NCBI RefSeq assembly: GCF_033568475.1
Contig: NC_133122.1
Span: 144,369,361 to 144,433,360, forward strand
DNA length: 64,000 nt
Source of the DNA: Henckelia pumila
Lineage: Eukaryota; Streptophyta; Magnoliopsida; Lamiales; Gesneriaceae
Reading direction: 5' to 3'
Part shown: positions 23,826 to 36,831 of the stretch, in pieces
Layout of the letters: each line of letters starts with the position of its first letter
How positions within the stretch are numbered: the first letter of the stretch is position 1
Translations under genes and position numbers: made by a program
Notes under the pieces: generated by a model
Database searches by the model: none
The model's input: the letters and a program-made list of their open reading frames with translations, nothing else
What the model was told of the DNA's origin: nothing

Positions 23826-24810
23826 CACATAGGTGTCCATGATGGGTGTCAGTAAAATATTATATATGTGTGTCATTTGTAAGTGTGTGCCGTACATACA
23901 TGCATATATGTGTGGTGAAAGGCGAAAATGCAATGTATCGAAGCAAGTTGGTCAACTAGCTAGTATTAGTAAGCGTCACTAAATGCAATACAAATCAAAC
24001 TTTGTTAGACAACAAATTGATGAGGAATTATTTCATTTCCCATTTATAACCAACGCAACTTGGGGTGACAGTACATCGTATGTGCACATACAAGTGGACA
24101 CGCGCCTTAAAAATTAATTATTTATTAATAAGAAAAGAACCAATTGGTTTACAATATAAGAGTAATATTTTATGTGATAAAATAAAATGAGGATCAATTT
24201 AAATTTTTTTTGAAAATTTTTAAATAATGTGGAGTGTACAAAGAATTGCGCTTCACAATCTAGTTACAAAGAATAGGATCCATTCTCTTGAGATCATATA
24301 AATCAAATTTATTGGATTTAGACGGTCTCCATTTATATGAGGAAATCTAACCCAGTAATTAATTTTTTTGTATCATTCTAATTATATGTTAATTTTTTAG
24401 AAAGTTATATTAATTTAACATAAATCTGTAATTATTTTTTATAAACCTATTTATACAAACTTAAGTGTATTAACAAGCACATATACTTCTCAAAAAAAAA
24501 AAAAAACAAGCACATATAGATCCACGTGAATTAGTCACGAGAGTACTGATGTACTGATCATTGTTAATTAATTAAATACGCCAATTAAATTGCATTCACA
24601 CATCATTTAATTAAAATATAACAGATAATCGCATATAATTATATATATATATATATAACAATTTTTGATCACCCGAGCAACCACCGTAGATTATAATTAA
24701 CTACATGAGCATCAACTGATGTGACATCTTGTACATCCAATAATTAGTGAATATCACGTCATCCGCTCCTCGTATAATTAGCGACCGTGATTGTCCAAAA
24801 ATCAAAACTC

Positions 24811-24813
<3 letters not shown>

Positions 24814-24866
<53 letters not shown>
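24814..24866. repeat. (TA)n microsatellite
   Basis: About 26 TA dinucleotides. Confidence 0.92.
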
Positions 24867-24870
<4 letters not shown>

Positions 24871-25227
24871 AATTGCAATATGTACAAGTGACACAATGCG
24901 TATTAATGTATTAACTAATTATATATGCACATAATAAGTATAGACAAAATTATAATTGTGTATTTCATATTTACCTCATTGTGATTTCAATAATCTAAAT
25001 TATCAAAGTTCGGTATTATAACTTATATTAAATTTTTTAATAAGTTTAGTTATTTTTAACATATATATAGCTAGTGTACGTATAACGTACTGATATAGTA
25101 CTGCATATTTGAGCATCATTTGATCATTTCATGGCCTTGTAGATTTCGCATCAACTCGACACGTTAGAAAAAGTATCAAACTTGCCCAAAATTTTTTTTT
25201 TACAAAAAACGAGAATAATATACTAAG

Positions 25228-25421
25228 GTTCCGTTTGGTTTCAAAAGCCAGGCCAAAAAAGCATTTTTTTAAGTGCTTTTTATTTAATAAAGTGTTTGGC
25301 TGACCAAAAAAGTGCTTAAATAAGCACTTTTTAAGTCAAAATTAGAGCTTTTTCAAAAGCCAAAAATTATAGCTTAAAAAAGTGCTTTTTTTAAAAAAAT
25401 GTCTACCAAATCCAAACGAGG
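25228..25421. mobile_element. 194-bp MITE, TIR (G)TTCCGTTTGG
   Basis: The left end GTTCCGTTTGGTTTC and the reverse-complemented right end CCTCGTTTGGATTTGG form an inverted repeat. CTAAG flanks both sides (25223-25227 and 25422-25426). The interior is a hairpin built from AAGTGCTTTT / AAAAGCACTT motifs. Confidence 0.65.
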
Positions 25422-26115
25422 CTAAGACGTACTTAAATTTCACAACATAATATATAGCACAGCAAAACCAAAAAGAGGCAGAGATATAATATTATGAAAT
25501 TTTGCGAGTTTTTTTATGATAATATATTAGAAGTGTGCCTGCCCAGCACCTTCATATGACCTCAACTCTTACGACAAGAAAACAACTAAAAAAGTAGTGC
25601 TATCATTTAAATATGTTAGTCAGGAGAAATTAATACCAATGAATATACATAGATTCGTGTATTTTGGAGAAATTTGGTGGATGAGTTGCATGAAGAATTG
25701 ACGAAAATGATGGTCCATTGCATGTAAAATATATTAATGGAATTTGGCTTGTGTTTGACTTTGTCTAATTAACGCGGTCAACATCGGCTTATGTTTTTTG
25801 AAAAAGTCGTCTGTTGGCTTCACCACCAGACACTACCTGTACTTGAAAATAAATAAATATATAAATCATTTTTCATTATAATTAAACTTCATTATAATCA
25901 CTAAAAATTCTCATTGAATTTTCTTTCATGAAAAGTTCAAATGCTTTTATTTATTTGATTATTTTTAAAATTCAATTATTCAGAACCTTGTGGAGACTAG
26001 AGTTCAAGTGGCCATTTATAAAGAATAATTTCATTTAGACTAATAAAATTTTGATGAGAAAACGTAATACTATGATCGAATTGAAGAGATATTTCATGAA
26101 GGTCTCCCAATTTAG

Positions 26116-26828
26116 TGTTGGAAAATTTGTTATGGACAAATGGATGGTAAGGTTTTATGCTCATTGTCCCACATTGATAAAATGTGGGAATAAATTGCAC
26201 TATATAATGTCAAAGTTTAGACAATGGGTTGAGGCCCCAAGGGGTACCCATGTTTGTTAAAGGAAGCGGACCTAGTCTAGGCTAGGTTCGAACCATAGCC
26301 ACACGCGCGCCGCCGCCGCCGTTCGTCCGATCGGCCGGCTCGGCACGGTCACGGGCGTGGGCCTGGGCTGGGCTGGCTTTGACATAAATATAACTTTTTT
26401 GGACAAAAATTAATTAAATATTTTATTTGCTTCCGAATCAGTACAACCATCCAGCTCGAATCAGTGCAACTTTTCGTGTGAACGGGCACGACTTTTGGTC
26501 CGAAACAGTGCGTCCTTTCGGCTGAACAGGTGCATCTCTTCAGACCGAACCATTGCAACTCGCTAATTTCTGATTCTCTCTTCCTTCTCTTGCATATTCA
26601 TACATCTGAGTTTCGAGTCTGAGTTTTTTAAACACTTTGAAGTGTTCATAGTGCTTCGATTTTGTAGTGCTACTAATCGAAGTTGATAGATAGCGTTCTA
26701 TCTTGGGAGACACTTTGATCAACCCGTAAGCACCTAGGCGGGCAAATTTGTCTTAAAGATAGAGAGTTAAACTCTCGGCTCGCTATCTTCTCTGTTGCTG
26801 CGTGCGTGCTGTTGAAAGGTGATTAACA
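26116..26828 (+). repeat. 5' LTR of the copia element (89-bp deletion)
   Basis: Relative to the 3' LTR it lacks 89 bp. The deletion is bounded by CAACT on both sides, which points to loss between 5-bp direct repeats. The lost piece contains the best TATA candidate (TATAATTA, 31867-31874 in the 3' LTR), so this LTR may be a weak promoter. Confidence 0.85.
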
Positions 26829-26847
26829 AGTTTAAGACAAATTTCGT

Positions 26848-29800
26848 ATGATGGCTACTGATCCTTCTGCCAAAGTCACGCCGCCCTCTGTTACGCCCCC
26901 ACCACCGCCCCCTGTTACGCCGCCGCCACCGGTTGTCACGACCCCTGCTGTTTCTAATGCACATGCCGAGAAACCTGAGAAGTTCTCCGGTACTGACTTC
27001 AAAACATGGCAACAAAAGATGTTGTTTTACCTCACGACACTTCATCTGGCAAGGTTTTTGAAGGAAGTGGTTGCTGTTCCGGCATCAAATGCTGACACAT
27101 AAGCAAGGTCTGCATTCGATGCATGGTCTCATAGTGACTTCTTGTGCCGGAACTATATACTGAATGGGTTGGATAATACGTTGTACAGCGTATACTCTGC
27201 AACCAAGACTGCTAAAGAACTATGGGAATCCTTGGAGAAAAAGTATAAGACCGAGGATGCTGGCACAAAGAAATTTTTAGTCAGAAAGTTTCTTGAGTTC
27301 AAAATGGTTGATACCAAGACGGTGATTAGCCAAGTGCAAGAGTTCCAAATCATCCTCCATGATATAATGGCTGAAGGGATGATGATCAGTGAATCCTTCC
27401 AAGTTGCTGCTATAATCGAGAAGCTTCCTCCTTTATGGAAAGACTTCAAGAATTATTTGAAGCATAAACGCAAGGAAATGGGGCTCGAGAACTTGATAGT
27501 AAGGCTGCGAATTGAGGAAGACAATCGCAAGTCGGAGAACAAAGCTGGTAAGATACCGATGGAAGCGAAGACAAATTTGGTGGAGCCAAACGCTATGAAG
27601 AAAAGAAAGCATTTTGGAAAAGATGTGAAGCAAGGAAAGAACAAGAAATGGAAAGGAACATGCTGGAACTGTGGGAAGATGAACCACAAGGCCAAGGATT
27701 GTCGCTTACCAAAGAAGAACAATCAGTATCGAGCAAATGTTGTCCAACACAAATCTGTGCCTATTGACTTGTCTGAGATAGATCTGTCAGCAGTAGTCTT
27801 CGAGGCTAACATGGTTGATCATCCTAGAGAATGGTATATCGACACTGGAGCGACGCGACATGTCTGTGCTGACAAGGAGTTATTCTCGAAGTATACTCCT
27901 ATAAGTGGAAGAGAGCTCTATATGGGTAACAATGCAACTTCTAAGATCGTTGGCTTAGACAAAGTGGTGATCAAGATGACTTCGGGAAAGGAGCTTACTC
28001 TTATTGATGTCCTTCATGTTCCGGACATACGGAAGAATCTTGTATCCGGTTCTAGGCTGGTTAAGGCCGGATTTAGAATAGTTTTTGAAGCTGGAAAAGT
28101 TGTAATCATAAAAAATGGACAGTTTCTAGGAAAAGGATATATAGAAAAGGGACAGTTCAAAATGAATGTAATGACTGTACTTCGTGATCTTGAAAGTAAT
28201 AAATTTAATGCTTTGAATTACTTGGTTGAATGTTCTAATTTATGGCATACTAGATTAGGACATGTTAACTTCAACACTTTGAGAAAACTTGGAAAATTAA
28301 ATCTTATTCCAAGGACTAAGATTGATTAAAACTACAAATGTGAAATATGTGTTGAAGCTAAATTAACTAAAGTACATTTTCACACAGTGGAAAGAAGTAC
28401 AATATCTCTAGAACTAATTCACACTGATGTTTGTGATTTAAAGTTTGTGCAAACTAGAGGTGGGAAAAAGTACTTTATTACATTCATAGATGATTGCACA
28501 AGATTCTGTTATGTGTTTGTTTTAAGAAGCAAAGATGAAGCTCTTGAAGCATTTAAGACCTATAAGAATAAAGTTGAAAATCAATTAGGCAAAAGAATCA
28601 AGAAAATTCGTAGTGATAGAGGAGGTGAATATGTTGCTCCGTTTGAAGAATTTTGCAATGAATCTGGCATTATTCATCAAACAACTGCTCCTTATTCACC
28701 ACAATCTAATGGCATTGCGGAAAGAAAAAATCGTACTCTGAAAGAAATGATGAATGCCATGCTAATAAGTTCTGGACTTTCCCAAAACTTGTGGGGGGAA
28801 GCAATACTTTCGGCAAATCATATTCTTAACAAAATTCCACATAAAAAGAAGGATGAAACTCCTTATGAATTGTGGAAAGGACATAAGCCCTCATACAAAT
28901 ACTTGAAAGTGTGGGGGTGTTTGGCGAAAGTAGAAATACCGAAGCCAAAACAAGTAAATATTGGACCTAAGACTGTAGATTGCATCTTCATTGGATATGC
29001 AAACAACAGTAGTGCATATAGATTCCTAGTGCACAAGTCAGTGATTCCTGATATACATGAAAATACGATTATTGAATCAAGGAATGCTGCATTTTTTGAA
29101 AACGTCTTTCCTTGTAAAGAAGGAAAAGAAAAGAGCTCTTCCAAAAGAGTTCATGAATCCACTAATGAGGAAACTCATGAAAGTGAAAAACCAAGGCGTA
29201 GTAAGAGAGCTAAGATAGCTAAAACTTTTGGTCCTGATTTTCTTAGTTATGCTATAGAAAATGATCCAAGGACCTTAAGCGAAGCGTTATCTAGTCCTGA
29301 CACTCCACTTTGGAAAGAGGCCATAAAAAGTGAAATAGATTCCATCATGCAAAATCATACTTGAGAGTTAGTAGATCTCCCACCGAAAAGCAAACCATTA
29401 GGATGCAAATGGATCTTAAAAAGGAAATACAAAGCTGATGGAACAGTGGAAAAATACAAAGCAAGGTTAGTGGCCAAAGGATTTAGACAAAAATAAGGGT
29501 TGGATTTCTTCGACACATATTCCCCTGTTACGAGAATAACGTCTATTCGAGTACTTATAGCAATTGCTGCTTTAAATAATCTCGAAATTCATCAAATGAA
29601 TGTAAAAATAGCATTTTTAAATGGTGAGTTAGAGGAAAAAATATATATGGCACAACCCGAAGGATTCATTGCTCACGGTCAAGAAAAAAAAGTGTGTCGA
29701 CTCATTAAATCGTTGTATGGGCTAAAACAAGCTCCTAAACAATGGCATGAAAAATTTGACAAAACAATGATGTCAAATGGATTTAAGATTAATGAGTGTG

Positions 29801-30837
29801 ATAAAAGTGTTTATATAAAAGGCACACATGACTCATATGTAATTGTTTGTCTATATGTAGACGACATGCTCATAATGGGTAGTAATCATGATATCATCAT
29901 GAAAACTAAGAAAATGTTGACAAAACATTTTGATATGAAAGATATGGGAGAAGCAGACGTTATCTTAGAAATTAAGATAGTAAAAGCGACTGAAGGAATT
30001 ATCCTAACACAATCTCATTATATTGAGAAAGTACTTAGGAAATTCAACGCGTATGATGTTACGCCGTTAAGATCACCTGTGGATTTAAGTTTACATTTAT
30101 CCAAAAATCTAGGTGAACTCGTATCTCAACAGCAATATGCAAGGATAATTGGGAGTCTAATGTATATTACAAATTGTACTCGTCCTGATATTGCATACTC
30201 AATAAATAAATTGAGTAGGTTTACAAGTAATCCTAGTCATGGTCATTGGAAAGCGTTAGAAAGAGTATTTAAATACTTAAAGTACTCAATGGACTATGGA
30301 TTACATTATACCACATATCCTTCCGTACTAGAAGGATACTGTGATGCAAATTGGATATCCGACACAAAAGACTCTAAGTCCACAAGTGGATATATGTTCA
30401 CCATCGGTGGAGGAGCTGTGTCGTGGAAATCCTCTAAACAAACTTGTATAGCTTGTTCAACTATGGAATCGGAATTCATAGCTCTAGACAAAGCGGGAGA
30501 AGAAGCGGAATGGCTTCGTAATTTCCTAGAAGATATTCCGTGTTGGACGAAACCAGTGCCAGCAATAATGATACATTGCGATAGTCAGTCGGCTATAGGT
30601 AGGGCACAAAGTAGTATGTATAATGGTAAGTCAAGACACATACGTCGAAGACATAATACCATTAGGCAGTTGATCTCAAATGGAGTTATCGCAGTAGATT
30701 ATGTAAAATCAAAAGATAACTTAGCGGATCCGTTAACAAAAGGTTTAGGGAGAGATCAAGTAAACTGCTTATCAAGAGGAATGGGATTAAAACCTACAAA
30801 ATTAAAGGATATTCATAGCGGAAACCCAACCTTGTAG
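26848..30837 (+). pseudogene. Copia gag-pol polyprotein, four premature stops
   Basis: A single frame from ATGATG at 26848 to TAG at 30835, interrupted only by stops at 27100 (TAA), 28327 (TAA), 29362 (TGA) and 29494 (TAA); no frameshift. Order: proline-rich gag N-terminus; gag; zinc knuckle CX2CX4HX4C ([14 protein letters not shown], from 27661); protease active site DTGA (27841); integrase HHCC zinc finger (about 28237-28365) and DDE core with catalytic E in NGIAERKNR; reverse transcriptase with YVDD (29854-29865); RNase H (about 30330-30760). Gag-protease-integrase-RT-RNase H is the copia order. The TGA follows NHT where the family usually has W, consistent with TGG to TGA decay. Recent, recently silenced copy. 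Confidence 0.93.
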
Positions 30838-31359
30838 ATTGGAGATCCCAAGATCTTGGTTCAATGGGAAAATCAAGTTATGAAGGTTCGCATGCACTTA
30901 GAACTTTGTTCTATTCTCATTCCTAGGATAAAATTGCAACCTGTGCAAGTAGTGAGGTTAAGTTTTAACAAACTTTTAATGATTCCTATATTTTTTTTAA
31001 GAAATAGAGTATGACAGGATACTTATATACTAGGAGGTCACCTATTTAAGTGTGAAGACGGGCCGCTTCAAACGAAACACTTAAGAATCCAAGATGTTGT
31101 CCAGGGCCAAAACGGACAAAACCATGAGAACAAATAAAGTGTGAGAAAAATTATTGTGTGAATACTGTTGTCTAGGTTTACATCAACGGCTGAATAGTTC
31201 AAGACATCACGTTCACTAGGCAGCCTAGTAAATCCGATAGTATTTCACTAAGAAAGGTTCAAAGCCGCAAGCTACCTCTCCCCATACAATAATTTTCGTA
31301 AGAAACTCTGTTTTAGCATATGCATACATATTCGCATAAATCACATTCATGTGGGGGAT

Positions 31360-32167
31360 TGTTGAAAAATTTGTTATGGACAAATGGATGGTGAATGAGA
31401 CTTTATGCTCATTGTCCCACATTGATAAAATGTGGGAATAAATTGCACTATATAATGTCAAAATTTAGACAATGGGTTGGGGCCCCAAGGGGTACCCATG
31501 TTTGTTAAAGGAAGCGGACCTAGTCTAGGCTAGGTTCGAACCATTAGCCACACGCGCGCCGCCGCCGCCGTTCGTCCGACCGGCCGGCTCGGCACGGTCA
31601 CGGGCGTGGGCCTGGGCTGGGCTGGCTTTGACATAAATATAACTTTTTTGGACAAAAATTAATTAAATATTTTATTTTGCTTCCGAATCAGTGCAACCAT
31701 CCAGCTCGAATCAGTGCAACTTTTCGTGTGAACGGGCACGACTTTTGGTCCGAAACAGTGCGTCCTTTCGGCTGAACAGGTGCATCTCTTCAGACCGAAC
31801 CATTGCAACTTTTCGGTCATGCATGCATCGAAGGGGTGCAACCGTCCGAGGCAGCTTTTCAACGTCTATAATTAGACGCCATATGCATTCATTTCAACTC
31901 GCTAATTTCTGATTCTCTCTTCCTTCTCTTGCATACTCATACATCTGAGTTTCGAGTCTAAGTTTTTTAAACACTTTGAAGTGTTCATAGTGCTTCGATT
32001 TTGTAGTGCTACTAATCGAAGTTGATAGATAGCGTTTTATCTTGGGAGACACTTTGATCAACCCGTAAGCACCTAGGCGGGCAAATTTGTCTTAAAGATA
32101 GAGAGTTAAACTCTCGGCTCGCTATCTTCTCTGTTGCTGCGTGCGTGCTGTTGAAAGGTGATTAACA
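31360..32167 (+). repeat. 3' LTR of the copia element (full length)
   Basis: 808 bp and retains the 89-bp segment missing from the 5' LTR. GC-rich at 31553-31622, then a run of GTGCAAC/CGAA-type short repeats, a TATA-like TATAATTA (31867) and a pyrimidine-rich start region. Confidence 0.9.
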
Positions 32168-32172
32168 TTTAG

Positions 32173-32578
32173 TCCCATGTTGCCAATTACTTCATTCCCA
32201 ATAAGAAGTTGGGATCGGAACTGAAAATGGTAGCTCGTACGATGTAACGAGCCATGACGCGAGCATCGCCACGGCGTTCATCGAGGGGGTTGCCAGTTGC
32301 CACTAGATATGATCTGGCGAGGAGTTTTCGTTGACATTGGTCGAAATTTGAATGGGGTGAACATGTTGAGCCACAAGGTTTGTGTATAAATTACATATTC
32401 GAGTTCAAACTCGATCCAACTTGTAATCCTCTTCTTTCCCGTCCACAATAATACATGCAATCTCAAACCAACCTTGAAAGAGAAGTATATATTGACTGGG
32501 GAAAAAGATCATGTTTTTAGGCAGATACACAAGATTTCCACTTATTCAAGCTGTGTTGCTTTATTCGACTTCGACTTT
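32173..32578. other. Spacer / PLD 3' UTR
   Basis: No ORF or repeat recognised. The part next to 32579 should be the 3' UTR of the phospholipase D gene. The copia element lies only about 410 bp from the PLD stop codon. Confidence 0.5.
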
Positions 32579-35500
32579 TTAAGTAGTAAGAATTGGAGGA
32601 TAGAAATCAGCTCTACTGCCAAGAACTTTAGCCTTGGTGTCCGGGAAATTCTCCAACCCCGGCAGCTCCGTGACGCTTCCATCTGACGATATGCCAATGG
32701 GGTAACTCAGCAAATGCCCAGGCAAGTCACGTTCGAGGGCTTCGGACGCGTAAAGATCCCAGTTTCTTTGAGCCAACTGGTTCACTTTTTGTATGCATTC
32801 CATGCTTTGTGGATATGAAAAAGAGTTATCCAGCAAGCCAAGGTGCTCGTACCACAACGCCATACGAAAACCGTGAATTTGGCCTCTTGCTGGTTGGTTG
32901 TGAGCTAGGTGGTATGGTTGGTATGCTCCCATTGCGATTTCGGAATCCCTTGCACCATCCATGGATCTTTGGTTGATGTTGGCAGATCCTATGATTATGT
33001 ATTCGTCATCAACTGTAGAAACAAAAGGAACCATTTTCAGGATCCAAAAATCAGCAAAATCTTCAGCTGTGGGATCAAATATTGCTATGAAAAAAAGTAA
33101 AAGTTATAGTAGTCACAAAAATGAACATGGAGCAATTGAGTTGGGAAAGAAACACTTTACCAATGATCATCTTGGCATGGACATAGATCATTCCCCTCCT
33201 AGCTTGCTGAGCTCTGCTGTAATCTGTATCAGGTTCTGGTTTTTCTGAAGGCTCGTATTCTCCGCTCAGCTTCGTTTCTCGGTTACCGAGGCAAAAGAAT
33301 GTCAAATAATCCTTAGGATCAGCAATAATCCCTTTCGATTTCAGGGCTTGAACTATATCTGTGTACATCATTTCCATAGTTCTCCTTTGCCAGTCCAATA
33401 TAACCTGAACCGATGAAGTTTCTGGGAACCCCTCGGGCCACATCGGAATCACAACGTATACCGTAAATCTTTCCCCTGCTTCAATCTTATTCACAATCTT
33501 CAATGATAGTTCTTTTGGGATCACGTGTAAAGCACCTATGCTTTCATCACGGATATCCTGCGAGTACCATGAAAAAGAGCTTCCTAGGAAGTACTGATTC
33601 TCAATGTATATGAAGTCTTTTGCGCGACGAATGGCATGGATATACGCGTCTTGAATGCTTCTATCAATGATGTTATCCTTTCCACTGATTAGGCCAGCTT
33701 GCGCTGCTTTTTCCGGTGAATCGGGGAAACCAAAAGCCGCGCCACCATCAATGGAACGAAAGACTTGAACGTTCCATGTTTCTGGATCATCTGGGAACGT
33801 GACAGGAGACGGTGGAATTATGATTTGCTGAAGTTCTTCAAGCTGCAGAAGCACGTCTTTCACACCTTGTTTCCTCCACCGTTGCTCAAAGTTGTAGAGA
33901 ACATCCCACGCGGAGGGACCTTCTAACCGGCAATGGATGTCATGCCAGGGCTCCCTTGGACCACCTTTTTGAATTGTGGCACCAGTAAAATTCGCTTGAT
34001 GGAAATCGTCGTGATGGGCCGTGTCTAAAGTCCTGAAAAGGGAATGAAATTGTGTGTCGTATCTCCCATCACAAAGATCAATGCCGCCCACAAAACTAAC
34101 TATCCTCCTCCGGCTTTCATCCCCGTTAGGCATGGCACTATCCACAACCACAATCTTCTGGTGATGAGTAAACATTGTCCCGATTTCAATATTCTGAATT
34201 ATGCTACGACCATCATCTGGATTGCGAGGGCACAGCACACAGTGCACATCAGTGTTTCTAAAATACTCCCCTGTTTCCTCATCATGAGTGGCCATTAATC
34301 CGTCTTTCTTGAGCATCCCAACAGAGGTTCTGTCGTCCCAGACGAGCATCAGGACCCTCACACCTTCACTAGCTCGTTTCTTGAGAAGTTCGCCAATAGT
34401 CATGTCTCCTCCTGGCTTTGGGCGCCTCATGTCACGTACCAATGTGATCTCAGTATAAACAGACCAGCCCGTTATGTAAATCAAGTGCTTCGCGTTAGTT
34501 ATGGCATCAAAAATGTCTTCCCAACACCGGTGAGGCTCATAGAAATTCCCACCAGATAATGGAATCTTGGGGATGAAATGATCAGGGACATGAGCATCTT
34601 GATAAAGTGTAACCTTGCACCCTCGTCTCTGCGGGAAAAAAGTGAAGGGTACACCAGGATACTTGGGACTTTTCACTCCTTGAGCCCAACAACGTTCCCT
34701 AGCAACATCAAAGAACTGCAACTTGACATGAATCTTAGAGTGACCATGTATTGGTTTGTTTTCAGTGTTCAAGATTTCGAGCCATTCATCGATTTCTTCA
34801 CCACGAATCAAATCCGAAACAGGCACGTAGGCTCTCCCGATAAGTTCTGCTCCAATAGGGTTGTCCATCTTGACAGTGAATATTACATTGGAAGCCATGT
34901 GAGCACAGAAAATGTGGAAAGATTCATACCAACGAGGATTCGAGTGCTCGTTCAAGAGTAATCTTGTTCTGCCAACTCTTGCCTTTTCTACATCGATTGT
35001 TGCATAGAGCTTTGAACCTGTTTTCTTGAATCCAACAGCTCCTTCAATGCCTTCTACCACCTACATTTTTCAAAAACAACTTGTCAATGCATATGCACTA
35101 AAAGACTTATGGTTTACATGGAATCTAATTTCCGCAGAAAATATAAATTAATGTGATTTTTTATTTTGTGACTTATGATCTCAACACCAGTATGTTCTCA
35201 ATTCATTTGGCAAAAGAGCATTTCAAATGGTTTACAATCTACGAAACCGAAAAATAGGAAGAAGAAATGAAAAAAGTTTCAATTGCTAGTTTACTTTAAA
35301 GTGTGATCTTCTTCTTTTCTTTTCTTTTTTTTTTTTTTGGAGAAGTGTGATCTTTTAGTTTTGGAAAAATTGGTTTTTTTGGTTTGTTATGTTGGGTTCT
35401 TTGCGATTTTGATTATCCAAATTAAGGTTTAGGCTTCGTTTGGTTTGAGTGATATGATAAATAATATATATATAAGTAATGTAATGTAATAAAAAATAAT

Positions 35501-36653
35501 TAATTAATGATAGTGAATATAGTTTTTGATTTGATAGATAGATTATAGTTTATTTGATTTGATTTATTAAATTTTATATACTAATGATAAATTATTATTT
35601 TGTCATTTTAAGAATAAATAAAATATGAATAAATTATTTACAAAGGGTAATATAGTAATTTAAATTCAATGATTTGATTAATGTAAGATAAATAATTAAT
35701 GATTTGATTGATTAAATAAATAATTAATAGATGGATAATTAATATGTCGAGAAGAACACGAGATTGAATAAGATAATTTTTCATTGAATGACAACTTTGA
35801 TAATTTGTTTTATAGTTCTAGTCATTTTTTCTATGGAAGCACACAACAAAAAAGGAACAAAATTGGGGGAATGAAAAACAAAGATATTGGATTAAACCAA
35901 AATTTGAGAACACATAGAACTAAAATCACAAACATAGACAAACACAAAGGACCTAAATTTCGATTTTACCTTTAGTTTTCTTCTACACCTTTCAAATTCC
36001 CAGAAAATTATTTAATTCACTGTTTAATCATCATAAATAAAAATGCATATAAATCACCAATTATTTCCAATAATTTAATATCCAAACATCTAGCCTTTGA
36101 CACAAAAATTTCGAATCTAAATCTCCTCCCTGGACTCCAAACTTCTAGATATATTGCTCGAATCATTTCCGTAGATGTAAGTTATATTCCCCAAAACCAA
36201 ATATGTCCCAAATAGAACATTAGTCTCAGGCAAAAAAATTACAATAAAAAAACATGAAGAAGAAAAAAAAAACCCGACTCAAAATTAAGTGCAAATAACA
36301 TTATATTCATCCCAATTAGCACTAAAAATCTTCTGGTTCCAAAATCAAGAAACCATATTATTATCTTCATTATTTTATATAGAGACTGTTAGTTCTCTCC
36401 AGGCCACTTATATCTCCAGTACCCAATCTGGGATGCCTGAAACTTAACTTCACTTGCCAAATGACTAAATAACTTAATCAAATAATTAATTAACAATAAA
36501 CTTTTCCCTCTTACGTAATATATAAATATATACATACTCCTCTGGGAAAAGCAGAAATACCTTGTGAAAAAATTTGCCGACGGATCCGAAGTGTAGCTTG
36601 TCGATCTCATATATTGTGGCATGAAGATCTCCATGAAGTAAAATTTGAGCCAT
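32579..36653 (-). CDS. PLDALPHA1: Phospholipase D alpha
   Basis: Hydrolyses membrane phospholipids such as phosphatidylcholine to phosphatidic acid in a Ca2+-dependent way; acts in ABA, wounding and drought signalling (family knowledge). Exons: 36561-36653 (31 codons from [23 protein letters not shown]), 33161-35060 and 32579-33012, all GT-AG. The product is 808 aa, the normal length. An N-terminal C2 domain covers about residues 1-155. The first HxKxxxxD motif (HQKIVVVD, about 331-338) and the second (HAKMIIVD, about 659-666) are both intact; the second is split by intron 2. The protein ends PPILTT as in plant PLD alpha. Intron 1 (1.5 kb) contains an AT-rich MITE. An ORF-only view would start at GTG 35060 and miss the first exon. 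No breaks seen. Confidence 0.96.
35434..35785 (+). mobile_element. AT-rich MITE, copy 1, in PLD intron 1
   Basis: Begins CTTCGTTTGGTTTGAGTGATA and shares long stretches (for example AAAGGGTAATATAGTAATTT and GATGTAAGATAAATAATTA-like blocks) with the reverse complement of 55380-55749. The right terminal inverted repeat is missing or degraded. Confidence 0.7.
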
Positions 36654-36778
36654 TTTCCTTTACTTCTCAACAGCTTGCTTACTTCAATTGTTTCGAGTTT
36701 GATCCCCGATCGATTATTTATTTTGCAGTTTTCGATTGCTGAAATCTATAGTTGACATTAGCTTTTCATCTCACACCT

Positions 36779-36831
<53 letters not shown>

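Larger units (their letters stand above)
23296..26110. other. AT-rich spacer with MITEs and microsatellites
   Basis: No gene recognised. Contains a hAT-like element (23367-23825), a GTTTGG-type MITE (25228-25421) and a TA run at 24814-24866. The rest is featureless AT-rich sequence. Confidence 0.6.
26116..32167 (+). mobile_element. Ty1/copia retrotransposon, nearly coding-complete
   Basis: LTRs are 26116-26828 (713 bp) and 31360-32167 (808 bp), TGTTG(G)AAAA to GTGATTAACA. Target duplication TTTAG at 26111-26115 and 32168-32172. Polypurine tract GTGGGGGA precedes the 3' LTR. The LTRs differ mainly by an 89-bp segment present only in the 3' LTR (31811-31899). The sequence after the 5' LTR is not the usual tRNA-Met primer site. 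One gag-pol frame spans the interior (separate entry). Confidence 0.95.

Noticed and set aside
35058..35060. GTG as start of the PLD protein
   Set aside because: Exon 36561-36653 supplies the missing N-terminal part of the C2 domain with an ATG and a correct donor site.
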